NCBI RefSeq assembly: GCF_006715785.1
Contig: NZ_VFNX01000005.1
Location: 1 to 64,000 of the forward strand
Direction of reading: 5' to 3'
DNA: 64,000 bases
Source: Streptomyces puniciscabiei
GTDB lineage: Bacteria; Actinomycetota; Actinomycetes; Streptomycetales; Streptomycetaceae
Positions 53,028 to 62,048 of the stretch are shown one piece after another. The position numbers and the translations under genes are program-made. How positions within the stretch are numbered: the stretch's first letter is position 1; each line of letters begins with the position of its first letter. The notes beneath the pieces are model-generated. The model did no database searches and was not told the origin of the DNA. It saw only the letters and a program-made list of their open reading frames with translations.

Positions 53028-53892
53028 GTGGGGCCTCCTCGTGGAACGCCGTCACCGCGGCCTGGTACGCGTCCTCGTCGCCGGACAGGAACCGCTCGGC
53101 GAAGGCCCGCCAGGCCTGCGGGTCCCGGGCCGCCCGTGCGTAGGCCCGCTGGAACGCCTCGTCACGGTCGTGGTCGGGGACGCAGGAGGTGAAGTGGGCG
53201 CCGTTCGGTGTCTCCACGACGCCGGTCACGAACGCGCGCTTGACCAGCAGGGTCTGCGGCCCGGCGTCCTTGAGCAGGTCGGCGCTGTCCACGATCCGCT
53301 CGCAGGAGACGTAGGCGGCGTCGGCGGCCTCGCAGAACAGGTCGTCGAAGTAGGGATCCGGGCCCAGGTACTGGGCGTTGCCGTGCACGTCCGCCCGGTT
53401 GAGGTGCACCAGCGCCGCGTCCAGGCGCAGGGCGGGTACGGCGACGAGTTCCTCGCCGTCCTCGTACGGCGAACGCACCGTCCGCAGCCGGGGGTTGACC
53501 GTCATCACGTCGGATCCGAGACCGGCCCGGACCGGCAGGAAGGGCAGCCGGTGCGCGGCCGCGGTGAGCCCCCACATGACCATGGCCTCGTCCAGTTCCA
53601 CCAGCTCCGGCGCGCCCCGCTGCCGGGCCGCCGTGAAGTGCGGCTCCAGGGGGATGGAGTCGAGGGTGGCGAAGGCCGCGACCAGCGTGCGGATCTTTCC
53701 CGCCGCCGCGAGCAGGCCGACGTCCGGGCCGCCGCAGGAGACGACGGTCAGGTCGGTGAGGTCCGAGCGCAGCAGCGCCCGCACCAGTGCCATCGGCTTG
53801 CGCCGCGAACCCCAGCCGCCGATGCCGATCGTCATGCCGCTGTCCAGCCGGCCGACGACCTCCTCGACGGTCATCGTCTTGTCCCTGCTCAT
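53020..53892 (-). CDS. ipdA: CoA-transferase-fold hydrolase alpha subunit, IpdA-like
   Basis: 290 residues from the ATG at 53892. It begins MSRDKTMTVEEVVGRLDSGM and has TIGIGGWGSRRKPMALVRAL, then PALRLDAALVHLNRADVHGN, the class I CoA-transferase alpha pattern. With the IpdB-like subunit it should open the last steroid ring. It overlaps the EchA20-like stop by 4 bp. Confidence 0.9.
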   Translation of the reverse strand: MSRDKTMTVEEVVGRLDSGMTIGIGGWGSRRKPMALVRALLRSDLTDLTVVSCGGPDVGLLAAAGKIRTLVAAFATLDSIPLEPHFTAARQRGAPELVELDEAMVMWGLTAAAHRLPFLPVRAGLGSDVMTVNPRLRTVRSPYEDGEELVAVPALRLDAALVHLNRADVHGNAQYLGPDPYFDDLFCEAADAAYVSCERIVDSADLLKDAGPQTLLVKRAFVTGVVETPNGAHFTSCVPDHDRDEAFQRAYARAARDPQAWRAFAERFLSGDEDAYQAAVTAFHEEAPHE

Positions 53893-54665
53893 GACCGCTG
53901 CTCCTGGTCCGTGCCGACGGACTCCCGGGCCTCGCCGAAGGTGTCGCGGACGCGGTCGGCGACGCCGGTGAGGTTGGCCTCGAAGGTGAAGCCCTGCTCG
54001 AAGCGGTAGCTGCGGCGCACGTCGACCGGGTCGATGCCGTTGATCGCAGCCTTGGCCAGGCGGATCAGGGACCCGTCCTTGGCGGCGATCTCCCGTGCCA
54101 ACTCCCCCGCCGCCTCGCGGAGTTGGGCACGCGGGACCACCCGCCACACCGAGCCGTGCCGGTGCAGCTCCTCGGCGGTGACGGTGCGCGAGGTGTAGTA
54201 CAGGGCCCGCATCAGGTGCTGGGGCACCAGCCGGGCGAGATGGGTGGCCGCGCCCAGGGCGCCCCGGTCCAGTTCGGGCAGGCCGAAGACCGCGTCGTCG
54301 GCGGCGACGATCGCGTCGGCGTTTCCCACCAGCCCGATACCGCCGCCCAGACAGAAGCCCTGTACGGCGGCGACCACCGGGACCTCGCAGTCGTACACCG
54401 CGGCGAACGCGTCGTAGCAACCGCGGTTGGCACCGACGAGGGCCGTGTGCCCGGCCGTGCGCTGCATCTCCTTGATGTCGACGCCGGCGTTGAAGCCGCG
54501 GCCCTCGGCGGCGAGCACCACGCACCGGACCTTCCGGTCGGCGCCGGCGGCGCGCACGGCGGCGGCCAGGTCGGACCAGCCCCGCACGGGAAGGGCGTTG
54601 ACCGGCGGGAAGTCCACGGTGACGACGGCGACCCCGTCTTCGGGGGCGGAGGTGGAGACACCCAT
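53889..54665 (-). CDS. echA20: Enoyl-CoA hydratase/isomerase family protein, EchA20-like
   Basis: 258 residues. The crotonase fold is shown by RGFNAGVDIKEM (oxyanion) and GFCLGGGIGLVGNADAIVA. EchA20 hydrolyses the D ring in HIP breakdown. It is the first gene of the four-gene operon, with the second KstR2-like palindrome 20 bp upstream of its start. Confidence 0.9.
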   Translation of the reverse strand: MGVSTSAPEDGVAVVTVDFPPVNALPVRGWSDLAAAVRAAGADRKVRCVVLAAEGRGFNAGVDIKEMQRTAGHTALVGANRGCYDAFAAVYDCEVPVVAAVQGFCLGGGIGLVGNADAIVAADDAVFGLPELDRGALGAATHLARLVPQHLMRALYYTSRTVTAEELHRHGSVWRVVPRAQLREAAGELAREIAAKDGSLIRLAKAAINGIDPVDVRRSYRFEQGFTFEANLTGVADRVRDTFGEARESVGTDQEQRS

Positions 54666-54684
54666 GAGCGGATCAGCTACCTTT

Positions 54685-54703
54685 CCACCAAACGTTTGTT
54701 AGG
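54685..54703. promoter_or_regulatory. KstR2-like operator palindrome, copy 2
   Basis: CCACCAAACGTTTGTTAGG, centred on AACGTT, fits the same recalled KstR2 consensus with two mismatches. It lies between the echA20-like operon and the divergent SDR pair, so it would control both. Confidence 0.75.
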
Positions 54704-54744
54704 CATGAAGGTAGCAGCGGAGCGCGCGCTGCGGGAGGTGCCCT

Positions 54745-55521
54745 TTGGCGGCGGTCATCGATCTCACCGGACGCGTCACGGTGGTCACCGGCGGCACCCG
54801 GGGCGTGGGCGCCGGCATCGCCCGGGCGTTCCTGGAGGCCGGCGCGGACGTCGTGACCTGCGCGCGCCGGCCCCCGCAGGCGCCGGTCGAGGCGGCCGGC
54901 CGGACGGCTCGCTTCCTCCCCGTCGAACTGCGCGACACCGACGCGGTCGGCGCCTTCTTCGAGCGGGTGCGGGACGAGTACGGGCGCCTCGACACCCTCG
55001 TCAACAACGCCGGGGGCACCCCCTTCCGGCTGCTCGGCGAGGGCGGGGCCGCACGGCACGCCCGGGTCGTGGAGCTGAACCTCCTCGCCCCCCTCACCGC
55101 GTCGCTCGCCGCGTACGAGGTGATGCGCGGTCAGCAGCGGGGCGGGTCGATCGTGATGATCGGCAGCGTCAGCGGAACCCGCCCCTCACCCGGCACCGCG
55201 GCGTACGGCGCGGCCAAGGCGGGCCTGGACAGCCTCGCCCGCTCGATGGCCGTGGAGTGGGCGCCGCGGGTGCGGGTCAACACGGTCGTCCCCGGCATGG
55301 TCCGTACCGAACTGTCGCACCTGCACTACGGGGACGAGGACGGCATCGCCGCCGTGGGCCGTACCGTCCCGCTCGGCCGCCTCGCCGCGCCCGCCGACAT
55401 CGGCGACGCCTGCGTCTTCCTCGCCTCCGACCGGGCCACCTACATCAGCGGGGCGAGCCTGCACGTCCACGGCGGAGGGGAGCGCCCCGCCTTCCTCGAC
55501 GCGGCAGACGTCAACAAGTGA
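54745..55521 (+). CDS. SDR oxidoreductase (Rv3549c-like)
   Basis: 258 residues from the TTG at 54745, with GGGAGGTG six bases upstream deciding this rare start. GGTRGVGAGIA, NNAGG and YGAAK give a classical short-chain dehydrogenase. Its place, divergent from EchA20, is that of Rv3549c in mycobacteria (from memory). The exact ring intermediate is not assigned. Confidence 0.88.
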   Translation: MAAVIDLTGRVTVVTGGTRGVGAGIARAFLEAGADVVTCARRPPQAPVEAAGRTARFLPVELRDTDAVGAFFERVRDEYGRLDTLVNNAGGTPFRLLGEGGAARHARVVELNLLAPLTASLAAYEVMRGQQRGGSIVMIGSVSGTRPSPGTAAYGAAKAGLDSLARSMAVEWAPRVRVNTVVPGMVRTELSHLHYGDEDGIAAVGRTVPLGRLAAPADIGDACVFLASDRATYISGASLHVHGGGERPAFLDAADVNK

Positions 55522-55555
55522 CCCGTACTCCGGCACCCACGAGAGGACCCTTCCC

Positions 55556-56467
55556 ATGACCGGACTGTGCACCGGACGCGTGGCCGCCGTCACCGGCGCG
55601 GGCCGCGGCCTGGGCCGCGCACACGCCCTGGCTCTCGCCGCCGAGGGGGCCAAGGTCGTCGTCAACGACCTCGGCGTCGGCCTCGACGGCACCGGCGGGG
55701 CCGCCGGACCGGCTCAGCAGGTCGTCGACGAGATCCGCGCGCTCGGCGGCGAGGCCGTCGCGCACGGGGGCGACATCGCCACCGCCGAGGGCGCGGCCTC
55801 GCTCGTCGCCACCGCGCTGGAGACCTACGGCCGCCTGGACACCCTGGTCAACAACGCCGGGTTCCTGCGCGACCGCATGCTCGTCAACCTCGAGGAGGAC
55901 GCCTGGGACGCGGTCGTACGCGTCCACCTCAAGGGCCACTTCCTGCCGCTCAGGCACGCCGCCGCGCACTGGCGTGCCGAGGCGAAGGCGGGCCGCACTC
56001 CCGAGGCCCGCGTGATCAACACCAGCTCCGGAGCCGGGTTGCTGGGCAGCGTCGGCCAGGGCGGCTACTCCGCCGCCAAGGCCGGGATCCTCGGCCTGAC
56101 CCTGGTCGCCGCCGCCGAACTGGCGCGCTACGGCGTCCAGGTCAACGCCATCGCCCCGGCCGCCCGGACCCGGATGACCGAGCACACCTTCGCCGAGACC
56201 ATGGCCGCGCCGGAGGACGGCGGTTTCGACGCCATGGCCCCCGAGAACGTCTCCCCGCTCGTGGTCTGGCTGGGCTCCGCCGCCTCCGCGGGTGTGACCG
56301 GCCGCGTCTTCGAGTCCGAGGGCGGCCGCATCACCGTCATGCAGGGCTGGCGCCCGGGCCCCACCATCGACAAGGGTGCCCGCTGGACGCCGGCGGAGGC
56401 GGGTGAGGCGGCCCTGAAACTCGTCGCCGAGGCGGAGCCCCCGCTGCCGGTGTACGGGGCGCAGTAG
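55556..56467 (+). CDS. SDR oxidoreductase (Rv3548c-like)
   Basis: 303 residues. GAGRGLGRAHALALA, NNAGFLRDRM and YSAAK fit the 17-beta-HSD4/MFE-type SDR group, and the C-terminal extension to PPLPVYGAQ is typical of that group. It follows the Rv3549c-like gene by 34 bp, in the order known for the KstR2 regulon. Confidence 0.88.
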   Translation: MTGLCTGRVAAVTGAGRGLGRAHALALAAEGAKVVVNDLGVGLDGTGGAAGPAQQVVDEIRALGGEAVAHGGDIATAEGAASLVATALETYGRLDTLVNNAGFLRDRMLVNLEEDAWDAVVRVHLKGHFLPLRHAAAHWRAEAKAGRTPEARVINTSSGAGLLGSVGQGGYSAAKAGILGLTLVAAAELARYGVQVNAIAPAARTRMTEHTFAETMAAPEDGGFDAMAPENVSPLVVWLGSAASAGVTGRVFESEGGRITVMQGWRPGPTIDKGARWTPAEAGEAALKLVAEAEPPLPVYGAQ

Positions 56468-56567
56468 GTCCCGGCGGTGGCGCCCACCACGGCCCGCCGC
56501 GCCGCGTGCCCCCGCTGCGAGGGCCCCGGGCAGCGCCGTACCGGGCGTGCTCGGAGACGGGTGGTGA

Positions 56568-57329
56568 TCACCGGCGGCCGGCGAGGAAGTCCACGATGGC
56601 CGTGACCAGTTCCGGCGCGCCGGCCGCCGTCCAGTGGTTTCCGGGGACGACGGTCCCGGTGGCGTGGGGCAGCGCCTCGATCAGCTCGGCGGCCGAGGCG
56701 GTGCGCGGATCGTCGGCGCCCGTCGCGACGAGCGTCGGTACGTCGATCCGGCCCATCTGCTCGGCCGGCGTGGCGACGAGCGAGTCGAGGACGTGGAGGA
56801 GCGCGACCGGATCCGCGTCGCCCGACCGGAGCCACCGTTCGGAGCGCTCCTCCGGCGATCCCGGCTCGAACGTCCCCCAGCCGGTGAGAACCGGCCGCAG
56901 GGACGCCCCCGCCCCGCCTCCCGTGCCGAGCACCTGACGCAGGCCCTGGCCCGCGACCGCGGCCCGGCCGGGTGCCGCGCCGCGCACCAGCATCCTCACC
57001 ACGATCCGGGCACCGAGCGAATACCCCCCGAGGTCGTACTCGGTCAGCCCCAGGTGGTCGAGGAGAGCGAAGCCGTCCTCGGCCGGCACGTCCGGGGGGC
57101 AGGCGGAGGCGCCCTGGGGCTTCGCGCTCCTGCCGTGCCCGCGCAGGTCCGGCAGGATCACGCGACGACCGGCTGCCGCGAGCACCTCCGCCTGGCCGTT
57201 CAGCAGCCACAGCGTCCCGTCCCCGGTGAAGCCGTGCAGCAGCACCAGCGGCCTGCCCTCGCCCAGTTCCCGGTGGGCGAGGCGCACACCGTCACGGCCG
57301 GAACAGCAGGACACGGCGGGGTTCGGCAT
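56568..57329 (-). CDS. Alpha/beta-hydrolase
   Basis: 253 residues from the ATG at 57329. HGFTGDGTLW (oxyanion), GYSLGARIVVRM (Ser nucleophile) and GNHWTAAG (His) form the catalytic set. It resembles MenH/BioH-type hydrolases. It follows the chitinase gene on the same strand, 29 bp after its stop, but a shared function is doubtful. Confidence 0.88.
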   Translation of the reverse strand: MPNPAVSCCSGRDGVRLAHRELGEGRPLVLLHGFTGDGTLWLLNGQAEVLAAAGRRVILPDLRGHGRSAKPQGASACPPDVPAEDGFALLDHLGLTEYDLGGYSLGARIVVRMLVRGAAPGRAAVAGQGLRQVLGTGGGAGASLRPVLTGWGTFEPGSPEERSERWLRSGDADPVALLHVLDSLVATPAEQMGRIDVPTLVATGADDPRTASAAELIEALPHATGTVVPGNHWTAAGAPELVTAIVDFLAGRR

Positions 57330-57358
57330 GCGGGGGAGCGCATACCTGTGGCGTTCTT

Positions 57359-59071
57359 CTAGCCGAGGGTGAAGTCGTCGGCGTGGACGTCGGACTGGCC
57401 GTACCATCCGTGGACGTAGACCGTGACCGTTCCGCTGCTTCCCGTGGTGAAGTTGACGGTCAGCTGGTTCCAGCTCGTGCTGCTGGACCAGGTGCCGGCG
57501 GTGGCGCCGCCGCTGACCCCGAGGTAGGCGTAGGGGCCCTGGACCCAACCGCTGAGCGTGTAGGCGTGGTTGGGGGACAGGGTGACGGTCTGGTCGCATT
57601 CGCCGGTCCCGCTGGAGCTCGGGGTGACCTGGAGGGCGTGGCTGCCGCTGTGGACCGGGCCGGCGACCACCGTGCTGCCGCCCGTACAGGTCCAGGGGCT
57701 CAGACCGCCGGTTTCGAAGCCGGCGTTGGTCAGCGAGCCCCCGCCGCCCCCGCCCCCGCCGCCACTGGAGGTGACGGTGAGCGTGTAGGTCGCGCTGTGG
57801 CTGCCACTGGCCGCGGTGCCGGTGACGGTGATCGGGTAGGTGCCCGCGGCCACGGAGGAGCCGGCCGTCGCCGTCAGGGTCGAGGTGCCCCCGGACGTCA
57901 CGGAGCCGGGGCTGAAGGAGACACTGACGCCGGAGGGCGCGCCGGAGGCCGAGAGGCTGACGGATTCGGCGCTGCCGGAGGTGACGGCCGTGGCGACGGT
58001 GGCGGTCGTGGAACCGCCCTGGGCGACCGTGGCGGAGCCGGGCGACAGGGACACGGAGAAGTCACTCGTCGTGCCCCCGCCGCCGCCCGAGGTGCCCTCG
58101 TACGGCACGAACGCGTCCGTGAACGCCAGGCTGTTCTGGCTGATCTCGCTGCACGTGGGCAGGGAGTTGGCGCTGCCGCTGCACGGCTGGTCGCGGTTGA
58201 CGGACCAGAACGCGAGCCGTCCGACGCCGTTCTGCGCGGCGAAGGTCTCCACGGTCCGGGCGTCGGCCAGGGTGAACGTCGAACCGTCGTCGTTCTTGCC
58301 GATCATCGGGGTGATCCCGAGATTGGCGTAGGTGTAACCGGAGTCGACGGACTGCATCTGTGCCAGCGTGGCCCTGGCCGCCTCGACCGCGCCCTGGCCC
58401 ATCTCGGTGCCCGTGCCCGCGTAGTAGTCCATGGCCATGATGTTGACCACGTCGATCCTGATGCCCGCGTTCTTGGCGGCCTTGAGGATGTTGACGCCGT
58501 CGTTGGTCAGGCCGCTGGTCAGTACCGGCAGGGTCATGGAGAACTGCAGGCCGGGGTTGGACGCCTTGAGGTCCTTCATCGCCTGCATCTGGCGGGCCGT
58601 GGCCGCGGTGTCCGCGACGGCGGCGCCCTCGACGTCGAAGTCGAGCCGGGTGACGCCGTAGTCGTTGATGAGGGCCTGGTATCCGGCGTCGATGCTGCTC
58701 TGGGTGGAACACGTCCAGGCGAGCGGCTCGCCGCTCGCCCCGCCCGAGGAGATGATGACGGAGGCGCCCTCGGACTTCGCCTTGGCGATCTCCGGGTCGG
58801 TGTAGGAGTCGTTGCCGATGGGGAGGGTGTCGCCCCAGATCTGGTTGCAGCCTTCACCGAGCACGAACGCCGCGGTGTAGGCCTTGAGTTGGTGTCCGGT
58901 GATGGCGGTGTCGAGGAGTCCTTCCTGACTGTTGGACATGTCGACGTAGGGAGCCACGGAGTAGACGCTGCTCGCCGCCGCGGCGCTGCCGGCCGGTGCC
59001 GAAGCCACGACGGCTCCGGTGGCCGCGAGCGTGAGCGCGCATGCGGAAGCCGCAAATCTTGCCAGGTGCAT
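57359..59071 (-). CDS. Secreted GH18 chitinase with Ig-like and carbohydrate-binding domains
   Basis: 570 residues. A Sec signal peptide (residues 1-33) is followed by a GH18 barrel with the catalytic segment RLDFDVEG (about 148), a YxxMDYY-type motif in IMAMDYYAG, a putative Ig-like domain (residues 345-430), a poly-Gly linker, and a C-terminal carbohydrate-binding module beginning LTNAGFETGGLSPW. It hydrolyses chitin outside the cell. DasR-like and other inverted repeats lie upstream. Confidence 0.93.
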   Translation of the reverse strand: MHLARFAASACALTLAATGAVVASAPAGSAAAASSVYSVAPYVDMSNSQEGLLDTAITGHQLKAYTAAFVLGEGCNQIWGDTLPIGNDSYTDPEIAKAKSEGASVIISSGGASGEPLAWTCSTQSSIDAGYQALINDYGVTRLDFDVEGAAVADTAATARQMQAMKDLKASNPGLQFSMTLPVLTSGLTNDGVNILKAAKNAGIRIDVVNIMAMDYYAGTGTEMGQGAVEAARATLAQMQSVDSGYTYANLGITPMIGKNDDGSTFTLADARTVETFAAQNGVGRLAFWSVNRDQPCSGSANSLPTCSEISQNSLAFTDAFVPYEGTSGGGGGTTSDFSVSLSPGSATVAQGGSTTATVATAVTSGSAESVSLSASGAPSGVSVSFSPGSVTSGGTSTLTATAGSSVAAGTYPITVTGTAASGSHSATYTLTVTSSGGGGGGGGGSLTNAGFETGGLSPWTCTGGSTVVAGPVHSGSHALQVTPSSSGTGECDQTVTLSPNHAYTLSGWVQGPYAYLGVSGGATAGTWSSSTSWNQLTVNFTTGSSGTVTVYVHGWYGQSDVHADDFTLG

Positions 59072-59136
59072 GACAGTTCCCCTTCTGGGGGTGCCTCGGG
59101 CGTGGAGGGGTGGGTGGTGGTGCCGTGCGAGCCGAG

Positions 59137-59150
59137 TTGGTACATACCAA
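59137..59150. promoter_or_regulatory. Inverted repeat upstream of chitinase
   Basis: TTGGTACATACCAA is a perfect 6-bp palindrome with a 2-bp centre, 66 bp before the chitinase start. Short repeats of the GGT/ACC type are common in Streptomyces chitinase promoters. Confidence 0.55.
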
Positions 59151-59174
59151 AGCGCCGGTGGGTCACCCCGTCAA

Positions 59175-59190
59175 GAGGACTAGACCAACT
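59175..59190. promoter_or_regulatory. DasR-responsive element candidate
   Basis: On the minus strand AGTTGGTCTAGTCCTC resembles the DasR site I recall (AGTGGTCTAGACCACT) in 12 of 16 positions. DasR represses chitin and GlcNAc genes until glucosamine-6-phosphate rises, which fits a chitinase target. Confidence 0.6.
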
Positions 59191-59350
59191 CGATCCATCC
59201 GGATTCCCGATGCCCGGACCCGCGTGCGGATCGGGCAGAAGGTTCGCGGACAGGGGCGAAGGCCGGACGAGCGTGGGCCGTATTAGGCTGGGTGACCATG
59301 GAACCGGCACGTCCACGACCGCGCCGGGCTCGAGCTTCAGGGAGTGACCG

Positions 59351-59872
59351 ATGACCGTGGGAACCGAGCGGGCCGTCCTGGCGGGCGGTTGTTTCTGGGG
59401 CATGCAGGATCTGATCCGCAAGCAGCCGGGCGTGGTCTCCACTCGCGTCGGCTACAGCGGCGGTGACACACCGAACGCGACGTACCGCGATCACGGCGAC
59501 CACGCCGAGGCCATCGAGATCCTCTTCGATCCCACGGTGACGAGCTACCGCGACATCCTGGAGTTCTTCTTCCAGATCCACGATCCGACCACGCGGGACC
59601 GCCAGGGCAACGACATCGGGCGCAGCTACCGGTCCGCCATCTTCTACGGCGACGAGGAACAGCACCGCGTCGCCCTGGACACGATCGCGGACGTCGAGGC
59701 GAGCGGGCTGTGGCCGGGGAAGGTGGTCACGGAGGTGGAACCCGTGGGCGACTTCTGGGAGGCGGAGCCCGAGCACCAGGACTACCTGGAGCGCTACCCC
59801 AACGGCTACACCTGCCACTTCCCGCGACCGAACTGGAAGCTGCCGAAGCGGGAGTCGTCCACGACGGACTGA
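59351..59872 (+). CDS. msrA: Peptide-methionine (S)-S-oxide reductase
   Basis: 173 residues. GCFWG (residues 13-17, catalytic Cys), the Glu/Tyr substrate site and HDPTT are present. MsrA repairs oxidised methionine in proteins in the cytoplasm. The start is the ATG at 59351 with AGGGAG six bases upstream. It is divergent from the chitinase gene; I see no operon. Confidence 0.95.
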   Translation: MTVGTERAVLAGGCFWGMQDLIRKQPGVVSTRVGYSGGDTPNATYRDHGDHAEAIEILFDPTVTSYRDILEFFFQIHDPTTRDRQGNDIGRSYRSAIFYGDEEQHRVALDTIADVEASGLWPGKVVTEVEPVGDFWEAEPEHQDYLERYPNGYTCHFPRPNWKLPKRESSTTD

Positions 59873-60012
59873 CCCGGTGACCGCGTGAGGCGCCGGCGGG
59901 GGGCATGAGCGCGGCGCGGGGCCGGGATCCCGTCGCGCACCCCGCCCAAGAGGACGGCTGCGAACGGCTGTTGACCGGTGTGTGGGCTGTGGGTTCCCAC
60001 CGCCCCCGGTTC

Positions 60013-61086
60013 TCAGGACAGCCGACGCCCCTCCTCGGGAGCCGGGGGCAGCGCGAGGTGGGCCAGGTCGCCCGGCCGGGGTGAGGTGATGGGCCACAGG
60101 GGAGCGGCCTTCCCGTCGGCTAGCGCGGCAGGCGCGTCCGTGAGGTTCATCCGCTCGCGCAGCCGGCCGTAGAAGTCCATCGGGCCCAGCCGGACCGCCT
60201 TCAGCCGGCGTGGCGCGGCGTACACGCCGATCCAGTCCCCGGGGCCGAGCACGCCGCGCAGCTGACCGTCGATGCTGACGGCGGCCTGTCCCGACCGGTC
60301 CAGGACCCGCAGGGCGATGGGCTCGTCGGGCGCGGCCACGACCGAGCGGTTGAACACCATGTGCGGCGCGACCGGAGTGAAGACCAGCCCCTCCGCGCGC
60401 GGCGAGACCACCGGGCCGCCGGCGGCGAAGCTGTACGCGGTGGACCCCGTCGGCGTGGCCACCAGGAGCGCGTCGGCGGAGTAGCTGGCCAGCAGCCGGC
60501 CGGCCAGATACACCCCCACCGACACCTGCCGGTCCCTGGCGAGCTTCTCCACGACGACGTCGTTGAGAGCCGTGACGTTGAGGGCGACGCCCCAGTCGTC
60601 ACCGACCTCGCACTCCGACCGCACGCGGGGCGGCGGCAGCATCGGCCCGCGGCCGTACCGCAGCAGCGCCTCCATCTGCGCGGGCACCTCCAGCCGGCAG
60701 GACGCCCGCATGGTGAGGAGCATCCGGCTCTCCACGGTGATCCGCTCGGACCGGACCGCGTCCAGCGCCGTGCGCACCGCCGAGGCCGGGACCTCGGTGA
60801 GGAAGCCGACGCGCCCGAGGTCGACGCCGAGGACCAGGGCGTCGTTCTCGGCCGCCATCCGGGCGCCGCGCAGAAAGGTGCCGTCCCCGCCGAGGGTGAC
60901 GATGAGGTCGGGATCGCCCGCCGCGTCGACCTCCTCCCGGGCGCTGTGCCGCGCCCCCTCCCGCCACACGTCGATGTCCGCGCACCCCACGGCGTGCTCC
61001 GCGCACCACTCGCGCACCACTTGCGCGGCGGCCACGGCCTCGGCCCGGCCGCCGTGCACCACCAGGCCGATCCGCTGCACCGTCAT
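60013..61086 (-). CDS. nadK: NAD kinase
   Basis: 357 residues from the ATG at 61086, which has GGGAGG five bases upstream; the GTG at 61092 would sit on the ribosome site. The invariant LGGDGTFL and LNDVVVEKL, PTGSTAYSFAAGGP motifs are present. It phosphorylates NAD to NADP. The C-terminus (about 60 residues after SIDGQ) extends beyond the minimal family length. Confidence 0.93.
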   Translation of the reverse strand: MTVQRIGLVVHGGRAEAVAAAQVVREWCAEHAVGCADIDVWREGARHSAREEVDAAGDPDLIVTLGGDGTFLRGARMAAENDALVLGVDLGRVGFLTEVPASAVRTALDAVRSERITVESRMLLTMRASCRLEVPAQMEALLRYGRGPMLPPPRVRSECEVGDDWGVALNVTALNDVVVEKLARDRQVSVGVYLAGRLLASYSADALLVATPTGSTAYSFAAGGPVVSPRAEGLVFTPVAPHMVFNRSVVAAPDEPIALRVLDRSGQAAVSIDGQLRGVLGPGDWIGVYAAPRRLKAVRLGPMDFYGRLRERMNLTDAPAALADGKAAPLWPITSPRPGDLAHLALPPAPEEGRRLS

Positions 61087-61306
61087 ACCCACCTCCCAGC
61101 CGGCTGCTCCCGCCCGCCATCCTCACCGCCGCCCGCTCCCGCGCCGAACGCGCCACGCCGCGCCGGGTGGGCGTGCGTGTGAACGTGCGTACCGCCTACC
61201 CGGGCCGCCGCACTCCGGACCACGCGACCGCGCACAGGGGCGCGACAGCCGTCCGCGCGGGCGGTACGGCGCCGGCGGGCGGGGCTGTAACCGCACGCCG
61301 TCGTTC

Positions 61307-61978
61307 GTGAAGCTGTCGCTGGTCGTGGTGTGCCGCTCGGTCGTGTTCATCGGGCTGAGCAGCTTTCTCTCCCTGTACGCCGGGCAGCGCCTCGGAGGAA
61401 GCGCGGCCGCCGGCACCGCCGCGCTGTTCGTGCTCCATCTCGGCGGCGCCGTCGGCTCCGTGCTGGGCGGCGCGCCGGCGGAGCGGTGGGACCGGGTCAC
61501 GGTGTGCCGCTGGTCCTACCTGGTCTCCGTAGCGGCGGTCGCGGGTGTGGTGTTCGTCGCTGGTCCCGCGCTGTACGCGTGCGTGGCGCTGACCTCCGCC
61601 GGCCTGTACGTGCCGTTCTCCCTCCGGGTCACGCTCGGCCAGGACTGTCTGCGCGCCCGCGTCGGTACGGCGGGAGGCATCACCCTGGGCCTGGCCGTCA
61701 GCGTCGGCGGTCTCGCGAGCCCGCTCATCGGCAGGCTCGCCGACGCCACCACCCCGCGGACCGCCCTGACCCCGCTCATCCTCATGCCGGCGCTGAGCCG
61801 GCTCCTGCTGCGCACCCTGCCCGAGCCGGCCACCGCGCGGAAGGCCACCGAGAAGGAAGCGGAAGGCCACCGGGAAGGAAGGGGAAATGCACCCGCACCC
61901 GACGGCCCCGCGCCGGTGACCAGCGGCGATCCCCCTCAGCATGTCCGCCGTCGTAAAGGAGGCGAAACGGCGCAGTAA
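61307..61978 (+). pseudogene. C-terminal half of an MFS (fosmidomycin-resistance-like) transporter
   Basis: 223 codons from a GTG encode about six membrane segments with SVVFIGLSSFLSLYAGQRLG, LHLGGAVGSVLGGAPAERW and GLASPLIGRLADATTPRTAL, the C-terminal half of a 12-helix Fsr-type MFS exporter. The first six helices are absent; the preceding 200 bp has no coding remnant I can recognise. The tail after residue 180 is charged and Pro-rich, unlike a normal end. It is probably not a working transporter. Confidence 0.75.
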
Positions 61979-62048
61979 TGACGCGGCGCGAACCTTCCCT
62001 GCAACGCCTCGGGGCCACCGAGGCGGACCGCAGGAAGAGGGAGCAGCC

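Noticed and set aside
61093..61306. N-terminal half of the MFS transporter.
   Set aside because: No membrane-segment pattern or MFS loop motif is readable in any frame of this stretch.
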